Shown one piece after another: positions 1 to 6,228 of a stretch of 6,253 bases of DNA. The number at the start of each line of letters is the position of its first letter. Within the stretch, counting starts at the first letter, position 1. Source of the stretch: Betaproteobacteria bacterium (GTDB lineage Bacteria > Pseudomonadota > Gammaproteobacteria > Burkholderiales > SG8-41); NCBI GenBank assembly GCA_021300125.1, contig JAJTHX010000163.1:1-6253 (forward strand). Reading direction: 5' to 3'. The translations under genes and the position numbers were made by a program. Below the pieces are notes generated by a model. That model was not told the origin of the DNA, ran no database searches, and was given only the letters and a program-made list of their open reading frames with translations.

Positions 1-479
1 ACGATCCTGCGCTGCTGGAACAGGCGTTCCGCGAGGCCGCCGCCGACGCTGACCACGCAGTCACCGGCCTCGGCATGCTCCTGCATGACGATGGTGTCGG
101 CGCCCCTGGGCACCACGCCGCCGGTCATGATGCGCACGGCCTCGCCGGCGCCCAGCATGCCCTTGAACGGCGCGCCGGCAAATGAACTGCCAATGACCTT
201 CAGGGTGACTTTGGCATCGGTCTTGAGGTCGGCGAAACGCAGGGCATAACCGTCCATTGCCGAGTTGTCATGCGCAGGCACATCCACCGGCGAAATCACG
301 TCCTCAGCGAGCACCCGGCCCAGCGCGGCGCGGATGGCCACCCGCTCGCGGGTGGCCACCGGAGACAGGTAACGCGAGATCACCTCGCGTGCCTTGGGCA
401 CCGGCATTGAATTCGGATCGTAGTCGTCTGCGCAGGACAGTTCGCGCAGCATGCCCGGGTTGGAACTGGCTTCGGTCAT
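1..479 (-). CDS. moeA: Molybdopterin molybdenumtransferase MoeA, N-terminal part (runs off left edge)
   Basis: MoeA is the cytoplasmic enzyme that inserts molybdate into adenylylated molybdopterin, the last step in making the basic molybdenum cofactor. The window holds the first 159 codons, while the family is usually about 400 residues, so the C-terminal part lies beyond position 1. Recognition rests on the MDGYA motif (residues 75-79) in a PAHDNSAMDGYA context and on RIMTGGVVPRGADTIVMQE (116-134), both hallmarks of the MoeA N-terminal region. Residues 1-25 are a short polar extension before the conserved helix starting near PVPKAREVI. The ATG at 477-479 is chosen because GAGG (minus-strand sense of 488-491) lies 8 bases upstream; there is no in-frame stop close upstream, but no better-supported start either. 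It lies 57 bases downstream of the regulator gene on the same strand and may be cotranscribed with it. The reading frame is intact as far as it can be seen. Confidence 0.96.
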   Translation of the reverse strand, partial: MTEASSNPGMLRELSCADDYDPNSMPVPKAREVISRYLSPVATRERVAIRAALGRVLAEDVISPVDVPAHDNSAMDGYALRFADLKTDAKVTLKVIGSSFAGAPFKGMLGAGEAVRIMTGGVVPRGADTIVMQEHAEAGDCVVSVGGGLAERLFQQRRI

Positions 480-489
480 CGCGGCATCC

Positions 490-506
490 TCAGTGTGGGA
501 CACTGA
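490..506. promoter_or_regulatory. Perfect 7-bp inverted repeat overlapping the moeA ribosome binding site
   Basis: TCAGTGT-GGG-ACACTGA is a perfect 7-bp inverted repeat with a 3-base loop. In the moeA mRNA sense the last two bases of the second arm are the first two of the GAGG Shine-Dalgarno sequence, with the start codon 8 bases further on. It could be a translational hairpin or an operator. On the plus strand the same hairpin is followed directly by TTTTATC, which resembles a weak rho-independent terminator, but no plus-strand gene ends there. The inverted repeat is seen directly; its role is inferred. Confidence 0.45.
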
Positions 507-513
507 TTTTATC

Positions 514-530
514 AGGGGCCACCAGCCCCT
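514..530. other. Small GC-rich hairpin between the regulator gene and moeA
   Basis: AGGGGC-CACCA-GCCCCT forms a 6-bp stem with a 5-base loop, 6 bases after the regulator stop codon when read on the minus strand. It is followed there by GATAAAAT rather than a T tract, so it is a poor intrinsic terminator. It may instead protect the 3' end of the message or attenuate readthrough into moeA. It sits 7 bases from the second hairpin at 490-506. Confidence 0.35.
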
Positions 531-536
531 CCGCAG

Positions 537-1640
537 TCAGCGGACGATCTGCGTCGCGGGCAGCCACTGCAGCGCGGCGGTGGAGCGGTAGCCGTCTAGG
601 CTGTTGACCAGGCGGCGGAAGGCGCGGCTGTCAAGGTATTCGAGCAGTGCGCGCACGCCGGGCCGTGCCAGCGAGGCCTGGCGCGCGGCGAGGTAATAGT
701 GTTCGTTGACCACCGGCACAAAATCCAGTGCGTGTTCGCGCGCCGCAGCCTCGATGCCGAAGGCCGCATCGGCCATGCCGCTGGCAACGGTGGCGGCGAC
801 CGCGGCGTGGGTGAATTCCTCATGGGTGTAGCCGTGTATTCCGGCCGGCGATACCCCTTGCTGGGCGAGCAGGAAATCGAGGCATAGCCGGGTGCCAGAG
901 CCGGGCTGGCGGTTGACGAAGCGCACGTCCGGACGCGCGAGGTCGGCAAGGCGGTGCAGCTGCTTGGGGTTGCCGGCACGCACCATCAGGCCCTGGGTGC
1001 GGTCGAGCAGGTGCGTGGCCTGCCAGCCCTTGAGGCTGAGGTAGGGCAGGAACTGCGCGGCCAGCGTGCGGGTGCCGGGAATTGCAGGCAGGTGGAAACC
1101 CGCAAGGTCACATTGTTTGCGCCGCAGCGCCGCCAGACAGTCGAGGCTGCCGTGAAACTGCAGTTCGAGGCCGATGCCGGTGGCACGGGCGAAAAGCGTT
1201 CGCATCTGCGCCAGCGCCAGATCATGGCTGGCATGCAGCAGCACGCCCGTCGAGGCCACCGGTGTCGCGGGTGCTTCGGCGACGTGGACAGCCATGCGCG
1301 CTTCGCCTTCACGCAGTGCGGCTGCCAGGGAACCATTCACATCGACCATCCCCACGAGCAGTTTGGTGCCCAGCGGCGAGAGCAGGGTCCCCCGCCCCTG
1401 CTGACGGATCACCAGCTGGTCGCCGAGGGTGTTGCCGGCGGCCTCCAGCAGGCCCCAGGCATGGCGGTAGGACAGGCCGGCGCTTTTGGCGGCGGCCTGC
1501 AGATTGCCATTGCGGGCCACGGACTCAAGCAGGGTGACCAGGCGCGGCTCGATGTCGAGGCCGTCCAGGGTCCAGCGAATCTGGGCGCTGATGCGGTGGG
1601 TTTGGGCCATGGAAGGGCTAATACCGGTAATGAATTGCAT
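537..1640 (-). CDS. ModE-type winged-helix regulator with periplasmic-binding-protein-like sensor domain
   Basis: This is probably a cytoplasmic one-component transcription regulator that senses molybdate or tungstate and controls the flanking genes. From the first ATG it is 367 residues. Residues 30-95 match the ModE/LysR-like winged helix: GLDIEPRLVTLLESVARNG leads into a helix-turn-helix at QAAAKSAGLSYRHAWGLLE (48-66), then GRGTLLSPLGTKLL (82-95). After a linker, residues 132-355 look like a PBP-like ligand domain: GSLDCLAALRRKQCDLAGFH (164-183), QGLMV..GNP (216-225) and FVNRQPGSGTR (241-251). No TOBE-type molybdate-binding domain of classical ModE is visible. The second Met (codon ending at 1610, giving 357 residues) begins MAQTHRIS, close to where family members usually start, and is a likely alternative; neither start has a clear Shine-Dalgarno sequence. 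It is divergent from tupB and upstream of moeA. The metal specificity is inferred from the neighbours. Confidence 0.88.
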   Translation of the reverse strand: MQFITGISPSMAQTHRISAQIRWTLDGLDIEPRLVTLLESVARNGNLQAAAKSAGLSYRHAWGLLEAAGNTLGDQLVIRQQGRGTLLSPLGTKLLVGMVDVNGSLAAALREGEARMAVHVAEAPATPVASTGVLLHASHDLALAQMRTLFARATGIGLELQFHGSLDCLAALRRKQCDLAGFHLPAIPGTRTLAAQFLPYLSLKGWQATHLLDRTQGLMVRAGNPKQLHRLADLARPDVRFVNRQPGSGTRLCLDFLLAQQGVSPAGIHGYTHEEFTHAAVAATVASGMADAAFGIEAAAREHALDFVPVVNEHYYLAARQASLARPGVRALLEYLDSRAFRRLVNSLDGYRSTAALQWLPATQIVR

Positions 1641-1699
1641 ATTAAGGCAAGCCCGATTATGGAGGAATATTTTGCAAAATAATTTATGTCGGATTGTTC
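1611..1699. promoter_or_regulatory. Divergent promoter region between the regulator and tupB
   Basis: This stretch separates the divergent regulator and tupB genes (taking the regulator's second Met) and is clearly AT-rich compared with the surrounding coding DNA. A plus-strand -10-like AATAAT lies at 1678-1683, but no good -35 stands at the right distance, which would fit an activated or regulated promoter. On the minus strand CATAAT (complement of 1657-1662) is a similar -10 candidate, also without a convincing -35. A GGAGGA at 1661-1666 resembles a ribosome binding site but is too far from the tupB start to serve it. Both promoters must lie in or next to this interval, because the genes on either side diverge; the exact hexamers are uncertain. 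Confidence 0.6.
1668..1681. promoter_or_regulatory. Perfect 14-bp palindrome, candidate operator
   Basis: TATTTTGCAAAATA is identical to its reverse complement and lies in the divergent promoter region, 18 bases before the tupB start, overlapping the plus-strand -10-like AATAAT. A dimeric winged-helix regulator encoded next door would be expected to bind such a symmetric site. It does not look like the classical E. coli ModE site, which has separated TATA-rich half-sites. The palindrome is seen directly; use as an operator is inferred. Confidence 0.5.
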
Positions 1700-2404
1700 A
1701 TGAGTGGATTGGGGGAGGCTTTTGCCGCGGCTTGGGCGCTGATCGCCGGTGTCGAACCCGGGCTGGTCGGCATCGTCACGCTCAGCCTGCAGGTCAGCCT
1801 GTCGGCGGTGCTGATCGCCAGCGCCATCGCGCTGCCGCTGGGCGCGGCGATCGCGGTTGGCCGTTTTCCCGGCCGCCAGGCGCTGATCGTGCTGCTCAAC
1901 GCGCTGATGGGGCTGCCGCCGGTGGTGGTCGGCCTGCTGGTCTATCTGCTGCTGTCGCGCGCCGGCCCGCTGGGCAGCCTCGGCATCCTGTTCACGCCCT
2001 CGGCGATGGTGGTGGCGCAGACGGTGCTGGTGGTGCCGATCATTGCCGCGCTGTCGCGGCAGGTGATCGAGGATGCCTGGCGCGAATATGACGAGCAGCT
2101 GCGTTCGCTGGGCGCCAGCCGGCCATCGGCCGCGCTGACCCTGATTTGGGATACCCGGTTTTCGCTGGTCACCATCGTGCTCGCCGGCTTCGGCCGCGCC
2201 GCCGCCGAGGTCGGCGCGGTGATGATCGTCGGCGGCAACATCGACGGTGTGACGCGGGTGATGACCACCGCGATCGCGCTGGAGACCAGCAAGGGTGACC
2301 TGCCGCTGGCACTGGGTCTGGGTATCGTGCTGCTGTCACTGGTGCTGCTGCTCAATGCGCTGGCGGCGCTGATCCGCGAGCTGGCGACGCGGAGGTACGG
2401 CTGA
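1700..2404 (+). CDS. tupB: Tungstate-type ABC transporter permease TupB
   Basis: This is the integral inner-membrane subunit, presumably a homodimer, of a type I ABC importer for tungstate or a related oxyanion. The 234 residues form about five to six hydrophobic segments: roughly 22-53, 61-86, 101-119, 155-178 and 203-225. The EAA-like coupling loop that contacts the ATPase is YDEQLRSLGASRPSAAL (130-146). Family hallmarks are LNALMGLPPVVVGLLVYLLL (66-85), GPLGSLGILFTPSAMV (89-104) and GAVMIVGGNIDG (172-183) followed by TRVMTTAIALETSKGD (185-200), typical of TupB rather than ModB. The ATG at 1700 is preferred, with a weak CGGA 6 bases upstream; an in-frame TTG at 1694 would add two residues. 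It is the first gene of the rightward unit, and tupC begins 2 bases after its stop. Whether it carries tungstate, molybdate or both is not decided by sequence. Confidence 0.94.
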   Translation: MSGLGEAFAAAWALIAGVEPGLVGIVTLSLQVSLSAVLIASAIALPLGAAIAVGRFPGRQALIVLLNALMGLPPVVVGLLVYLLLSRAGPLGSLGILFTPSAMVVAQTVLVVPIIAALSRQVIEDAWREYDEQLRSLGASRPSAALTLIWDTRFSLVTIVLAGFGRAAAEVGAVMIVGGNIDGVTRVMTTAIALETSKGDLPLALGLGIVLLSLVLLLNALAALIRELATRRYG

Positions 2405-2406
2405 TC

Positions 2407-3111
2407 ATGCTGCCGCTGGAACTGCGCGACCTCAGATTTTCCGCCGGTGGGCATCCGATCATCCGCGGCATCTCGGCGCGGCTCGAAGCCGGTCCGCGCA
2501 GCATCATCCTCGGCCCCAATGGCGCCGGCAAAAGCGTGCTGATGCGGCTGTGCCACGGCCTGCTCAGGCCGTCCGGTGGGGAAGTCATCTGGCACGGTGC
2601 CAAAGGCGGCGATCCGCGCCGCCGCCAGGCCATGGTGTTCCAGCGCCCGGTGATGCTGCGCCGCTCCGCGCTGGCCAACGTGATCTATGGTTTGAAACTC
2701 GCCGGGCACTCACCGCAGGAGTGTGAACTGCGTGCGCAGGACGTGCTTGAGGTGGTCGGCCTGGCGCAGCAGGCTGCGCGGCCGGCGCGCGTGCTCTCCG
2801 GCGGCGAGCAGCAGCGGTTGGCGCTGGCGCGGGCCTGGGCTCTGGGGCCGGATGTGCTGTTCCTCGACGAGCCGACGGCCAACCTCGATCCGGCGGCTAC
2901 TCACGAGATCGAGTCGCTGATCAACATGATCCATGCCGCCGGCACCAAGATCATCATGACCACGCACAACCTCGGCCAGGCGCGGCGTCTCGGCGACGAG
3001 GTACTGTTCATTGACCGCGGCCTGCTCAAGGAGCAGAGCCCCATTGAACGCTTTTTCAGCCAACCCGCCTCCAACGAGGCGGAGACTTTCATCCGAGGAG
3101 AACTGCCATGA
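2407..3111 (+). CDS. tupC: Tungstate-type ABC transporter ATP-binding protein TupC
   Basis: This is the cytoplasmic ATPase that drives import through TupB. All nucleotide-binding motifs are present in the 234 residues: Walker A GPNGAGKS (36-43), Q-loop glutamine in FQRPVMLRRS (Q79), signature LSGGEQQR (130-137), Walker B VLFLDEP (150-156) with catalytic Glu155, D-loop NLD (159-161) and switch histidine H187. The protein ends soon after the core ATPase fold, so it lacks the C-terminal TOBE regulatory domain of ModC-type ATPases, as expected for TupC. The start at 2407 follows the tupB stop by 2 bases. The tail shares ATGA with tupA and carries the tupA ribosome binding site inside its last codons, so the two are probably translationally coupled. 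Confidence 0.95.
   Translation: MLPLELRDLRFSAGGHPIIRGISARLEAGPRSIILGPNGAGKSVLMRLCHGLLRPSGGEVIWHGAKGGDPRRRQAMVFQRPVMLRRSALANVIYGLKLAGHSPQECELRAQDVLEVVGLAQQAARPARVLSGGEQQRLALARAWALGPDVLFLDEPTANLDPAATHEIESLINMIHAAGTKIIMTTHNLGQARRLGDEVLFIDRGLLKEQSPIERFFSQPASNEAETFIRGELP
3095..3100 (+). promoter_or_regulatory. Strong ribosome binding site of tupA inside tupC
   Basis: GAGGAG lies 7 bases before the tupA ATG and within the last codons of tupC. It is by far the best Shine-Dalgarno sequence in the rightward unit, which fits the need for more binding protein than membrane or ATPase subunits. Confidence 0.75.
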
Positions 3112-3923
3112 ACCGATTCCGCAGAGTGCTGCTGTGCCTGGCCTTGATGCTGGCCGCGCCGGGGGTATTTGCCCAGAACTTCATCACCGTGGCCTCGACC
3201 ACGTCCACCGAGCAGTCCGGCCTGTTCAAGCACCTGCTCCCGGTGTTCGAGAAAAAGGCTGGCATCCAGGTACGCGTCGTGGCGCTGGGCACCGGCCAGG
3301 CGCTGGACATGGCGCGCCGCGGCGACGCTGACGTGGTGTTTGTGCACGATCCGGCGGCGGAGGAGAAGTTCGTCGCTGAAGGTTTTGGCCTGCGCCGCCA
3401 GGAGGTGATGTACAACGACTTCGTGCTGGTCGGCCCAAAATCCGATCCGGCAAAAATTCTCGGCAGCCGCGATATCGTGGACGCCTACAAAAAGATCGCT
3501 GCGGCCGGCGTACCCTTCGCCTCGCGCGGCGACAAGAGCGGCACCCATGCCGCCGAACTGCGTCTGTGGAAAACAGCCGGAGTCGATCCGCAAACCGGCA
3601 AGGGCGGCTGGTATCGCGAGACCGGTTCCGGCATGGGCCCGACGCTGAACACCGCCTCGGCGATGAACGCCTACGCCTTCACCGACCGAGGCACCTGGCT
3701 GTCGTTCAAGAACCGCGGAGATCTGGTGATTTCCGTCGAAGGTGATCAGCGCCTGTTCAACCAGTACGGCGTGATGCTGGTCAATCCGGCCAAGCACCCG
3801 CACGTCAAGCGCGAGCAGGGCCAGGCTTTTGTCGATTGGCTGGTGTCGCCTGAAGGGCAGGCCACGATTGCGGCCTACAAGATAGGCGCCGATCAGCTGT
3901 TCTTTCCCAATGCCAAACGCTGA
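3108..3923 (+). CDS. tupA: Tungstate-binding periplasmic protein TupA
   Basis: This is the periplasmic receptor that captures tungstate (possibly also molybdate) and delivers it to TupB. Residues 1-22 are a Sec signal peptide (NRFRR n-region, hydrophobic core, cleavage after FAQ's alanine at 22), with no lipobox cysteine at the cleavage site, so the mature protein is soluble in the periplasm. The mature N-terminus carries ITVASTTSTEQSGLF (26-40), containing the Thr/Ser oxyanion-binding motif of TupA. Further family motifs are GTGQALDMARRGDADVVFVH (61-80) and SRGDKSGTH (139-147), whose Arg/Ser/Thr are expected ligand contacts. Its 271 residues are normal for the family. The start is secured by GAGGAG at 3095-3100, 7 bases upstream. 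Here tupA is last of the three genes rather than first. TupA proteins are known for very tight tungstate binding, but selectivity of this one is inferred. Confidence 0.96.
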   Translation: MNRFRRVLLCLALMLAAPGVFAQNFITVASTTSTEQSGLFKHLLPVFEKKAGIQVRVVALGTGQALDMARRGDADVVFVHDPAAEEKFVAEGFGLRRQEVMYNDFVLVGPKSDPAKILGSRDIVDAYKKIAAAGVPFASRGDKSGTHAAELRLWKTAGVDPQTGKGGWYRETGSGMGPTLNTASAMNAYAFTDRGTWLSFKNRGDLVISVEGDQRLFNQYGVMLVNPAKHPHVKREQGQAFVDWLVSPEGQATIAAYKIGADQLFFPNAKR

Positions 3924-3994
3924 AGGTGCAGCCGGCATGATTTGACCAGAGCCACGGCGCGTATCGGCCTGAGATAGCATTCCGGCAAGGGAGA
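3924..3994 (+). other. tupA-mot1 intergenic gap
   Basis: These 71 bases are the only sizeable gap in the rightward unit. There is no T tract and no strong hairpin, so no terminator is visible. GCCGGCAT (3931-3938) and ATTCCGGC (3979-3986) are near-complementary arms, but about 40 bases apart. A TTGACC at 3942-3947 resembles a -35 box, yet no -10 stands 16-18 bases after it. Readthrough from tupA is the simplest reading; a weak internal promoter is possible. Confidence 0.4.
3987..3993 (+). promoter_or_regulatory. Ribosome binding site of mot1-like gene; bears on start choice
   Basis: AAGGGAG ends only 1 base before the first ATG (3995) and 10 bases before the second in-frame ATG (4004). The first is too close if GGAG pairs but acceptable (4 bases) if AAGG pairs, so both starts remain possible. 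The protein differs by only three residues (MVL). Confidence 0.5.
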
Positions 3995-5167
3995 ATGGTG
4001 CTGATGGCTGAACGTCCTGAAACGTCGCTGCTGCCGGCCCGGCTTCGCTTCGACAGCCGGGAATTTTCCGGGGCATTCGGTGATCTCGGCACGCTGGTGC
4101 CTTTTCTGCTGGCTTATATCACCGTGGTTGGCGTGGCACCGGCCGGCATGCTGCTGGGTTTCGGACTGGCGCTGATTGCCGCAGGCTGTTACTTCGGCAC
4201 ACCGATGGCGGTGCAGCCGATGAAGGCCATAGGTGCGGTGGCGATTGCCGGTGCCGCGCAGACAGCCACCGTCACACCGGAGGCTGTAGCGGTGGCCACA
4301 CTTGCCACCGGGCTGATCTGGCTATTTATGGGGCTGACAGGGGCCGCCGCCAGGCTGCTGCGCTGGATTGGACGCCCGGTGATCATCGGCATTACGCTCG
4401 GTCTGGGGCTGGCTTTCATGCTTCAGGGCACGCAGCTGATGGCGCAGGCCCCGTGGTTTGCCGCGCCCTTGCTGGTACTGACCGTGCTGCTGCTTGCACG
4501 CAAGGCAATACTGGCCATGCTCCTGATCCTGGGTAGTGGTGCTGCCTGGGCCTTGTCAAGTGATGTTGGTGCGGCACACGCATTGCTCGCGGTGCGCCCG
4601 GAGTTTGTCCTGCCGTCATGGCCTCTGGATGGCCTGTCCTGGGAAGCCCTGTTCACCGGGGTGATACTGCTGGCACTGCCGCAGTTGCCGCTGACGCTGG
4701 GCAATGCGGTGCTGGCCCCGGTTGAATTCAGCAACCGTGAGTTTCCGCAGCGTCCGGTCAGTGAACGGAAGGTGGCCGTATCCACGGGATTGATCAATAC
4801 ACTGGGCAGCACCATGGGCGCGGTACCGATGTGCCACGGGGCCGGCGGCATGGCGGCGCAAGCCGGCTTTGGCGCGCGCAGTGGTGGCGCGCCGGTGATT
4901 CTTGGCGTGATTCTGGTGGTGCTTGCACTGTGGTTCAGCGAATCGCTGGCTTCGCTGCTGCGCCTGTTTCCGATGCCTGCGCTGGGCGTGATGCTGTTTC
5001 TTGCCGGCATCCAGCTGGCGCTGGGTTCCTGCGATTTTGCCCGCGACAAGGGGGAGCGTTTTGTATCCCTGGGTTCGGCAGCACTCGCGGTGTGGAATGT
5101 GGGAATCGCCTTTTTGTTCGGTGTCGTGATGTACTACATCGTGCGCCGGGGCTGGCTGAAACTGTGA
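3995..5167 (+). CDS. MOT1-family molybdate transporter (putative sulfate/molybdate carrier)
   Basis: This is a polytopic inner-membrane secondary transporter of the MOT1 family, distantly related to SulP carriers; characterised plant and algal members move molybdate. The 390 residues are rich in hydrophobic segments, about ten. Family motifs are FSGAFGDLGTLVPFLL (24-39), YFGTPMAVQPMKAIGAVAI (66-84), PQLPLTLGNAVLAPVEFSN (around 229-247) and GAVPMCHGAGGMAAQ (275-289); the duplicated GDLGT and MCHGAGG regions are diagnostic. The SulP C-terminal STAS domain is absent, as usual for MOT1. It follows tupA by 71 bases and shares GTGA with the next gene. The start is 3995 or 4004. Molybdate is the likely substrate because of family and neighbours; sulfate or tungstate cannot be excluded. 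Confidence 0.92.
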   Translation: MVLMAERPETSLLPARLRFDSREFSGAFGDLGTLVPFLLAYITVVGVAPAGMLLGFGLALIAAGCYFGTPMAVQPMKAIGAVAIAGAAQTATVTPEAVAVATLATGLIWLFMGLTGAAARLLRWIGRPVIIGITLGLGLAFMLQGTQLMAQAPWFAAPLLVLTVLLLARKAILAMLLILGSGAAWALSSDVGAAHALLAVRPEFVLPSWPLDGLSWEALFTGVILLALPQLPLTLGNAVLAPVEFSNREFPQRPVSERKVAVSTGLINTLGSTMGAVPMCHGAGGMAAQAGFGARSGGAPVILGVILVVLALWFSESLASLLRLFPMPALGVMLFLAGIQLALGSCDFARDKGERFVSLGSAALAVWNVGIAFLFGVVMYYIVRRGWLKL

Positions 5168-6228
5168 ATGCGGCCGCGAAGCCGGTGGACCGCCGCCGTC
5201 GTCATATTGTTGCCGCAGGCCTGGGCCTGATGCTGCCGGTGACTGCGTTTGCGCAAATGCGCACGGTTACCGACGGCGCCGGCCGCCGTGTGCAGATTCC
5301 GCTGAAGGTTTCGCGCATCTATGCCGCGGGTCCGCCAGCCAGCGTGCTGGCCTTTGCACTGGCCCCCGAGAAACTGATCGGCTGGACCACACCGTTTCGC
5401 GACGCTGAAAAACCCTTCGTCGCGCCGCGTTATGCCGAGTTGCCGGCCTATGGCCGGCTCACCGGCCGCGGCAATACCGCGAATGTCGAGGTGGTGATCA
5501 AGGCGCAGCCCGACCTGATCGTGGATTACGGCGCGGTGCGTGACACCTTTGTCTCGCTGGCTGACCGCGTGCACGCGCAGACCGGTATTCCGTATCTGCT
5601 GCTGGATGGTGATTTCGACCGGATGGTTGAGGTCATCATGCAGTTTGGCCAGATCACCGGCGAGGAAGGGCGTGCCGCGGCGCTCGCGAAATATGCGCGC
5701 GATACACTGGCGGACATTGCTGGGCGGGTGGCCAAGGTGCCCCCGGCACGGCGGCCGCGGGTCTATTACGCGCGGGGTCCGGCGGGACTCAACACCGGGC
5801 TTGCCGGTTCGATCAACACCGAGAGCATCGAACAGGTCGGTGCCACCAATGTGGCAGCGGAACTCGGTCGCGGCGGCCTGGTGCAGGTGTCGATTGAACA
5901 GGTGCTGCGCTGGAACCCGGACCTGATCGTGACCACCGATGCGCAGTTTTTCCAGCTGGCGCGTAGCCATCCCCTGTGGCGGGCATTGCCGGCGGTACGT
6001 GACGGCCGGCTGCACCTGGCGCCGCAACTGCCTTTCGGCTGGATCGACTTTCCGCCATCGCTGAATCGCCTGATCGGGCTGCGCTGGCTTGCGCGGCTGC
6101 TGTATCCTGAGGTTTTCAGCGAAGATCTGCGGCCCATCGTGCGCGATTTTTACTCCCGTCTTTATCATCAGACCCCCAGCGAGGCCCAGCTCGACCAGCT
6201 GCTCGGCGCTGCCGTCGCGCCGCTATGA
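5164..6228 (+). CDS. Class III periplasmic binding protein (siderophore/cobalamin/metal type) of an ABC importer
   Basis: This is a receptor of the BtuF/FhuD-like fold (PBP family PF01497) that would feed a FecCD/BtuC-type permease. It has 354 residues from the GTG at 5164, which overlaps the preceding stop codon as GTGA. A GTG at 5185 is an alternative. Residues 1-30 are a signal peptide with n-region VDRRRRH and an AFA cleavage site; the arginine run is slightly Tat-like but Sec is as likely. No lipobox cysteine is present. The mature start VTDGAGRRVQIPLKVSRIYA (35-54) is typical of the family. Later conserved parts are VVIKAQPDLIVDYGA in the first lobe, VYYARGPAGLNTG (200-212), GSINTESIEQVGATNVAAEL, and PFGWIDFPPSLNRLIGLRWL (290-309). 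The same family is usually labelled iron-complex binding, but the neighbours suggest a molybdate, tungstate or other metal ligand. The ligand is not determined by sequence. Confidence 0.88.
   Translation: MNAAAKPVDRRRRHIVAAGLGLMLPVTAFAQMRTVTDGAGRRVQIPLKVSRIYAAGPPASVLAFALAPEKLIGWTTPFRDAEKPFVAPRYAELPAYGRLTGRGNTANVEVVIKAQPDLIVDYGAVRDTFVSLADRVHAQTGIPYLLLDGDFDRMVEVIMQFGQITGEEGRAAALAKYARDTLADIAGRVAKVPPARRPRVYYARGPAGLNTGLAGSINTESIEQVGATNVAAELGRGGLVQVSIEQVLRWNPDLIVTTDAQFFQLARSHPLWRALPAVRDGRLHLAPQLPFGWIDFPPSLNRLIGLRWLARLLYPEVFSEDLRPIVRDFYSRLYHQTPSEAQLDQLLGAAVAPL

Noticed and set aside
1661..1674. GGAGGA followed at good spacing by a TTG start
   Set aside because: The frame it opens runs out of phase through tupB and gives an Arg/Gly-rich sequence with no family features, while tupB itself starts convincingly at 1700.
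954..1682. Plus-strand open frame of 242 codons opposite the regulator
   Set aside because: Antisense to a well-supported winged-helix regulator, low-complexity Gly/Gln/Arg/Ala composition, no ribosome binding site.
1659..1682. Possible leader peptide MEEYFAK in front of tupB
   Set aside because: Seven codons with stop can be read, but the only upstream purine run (AAGG at 1644-1647) is poorly spaced, and there is no downstream terminator/antiterminator pair.
1653..1692. CCGA...TCGG arms flanking the 14-bp palindrome
   Set aside because: Only 4 bp are complementary and their centre is displaced by 2 bases from the palindrome, so there is no good case for an extended symmetric operator.
1686..1703. 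Five-codon mini-frame ending in ATGA at the tupB start
   Set aside because: Would be a translational coupling leader, but it has no ribosome binding site of its own and can arise by chance.
3942..3980. Promoter for mot1 starting from TTGACC
   Set aside because: No acceptable -10 hexamer lies 16-18 bases downstream, so it is not annotated as a promoter.
2901..4076. Minus-strand open frame of 391 codons opposite tupC, tupA and the start of mot1
   Set aside because: It lies antisense to genes with clear family motifs, crosses two gene boundaries, and its translation is rich in His, Arg and Gln without any recognisable domain; typical of open antisense frames in GC-rich DNA.
4831..5163. Upstream extension of the binding-protein frame into the mot1 gene
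   Set aside because: The extension is an out-of-frame reading of the conserved MOT1 C-terminus; the signal peptide shows the real start is the GTG at 5164 or the one at 5185.
5134..6168. Minus-strand open frame of 344 codons opposite the class III binding protein
   Set aside because: Same reasoning: it mirrors a convincing plus-strand gene and shows no domain or signal.
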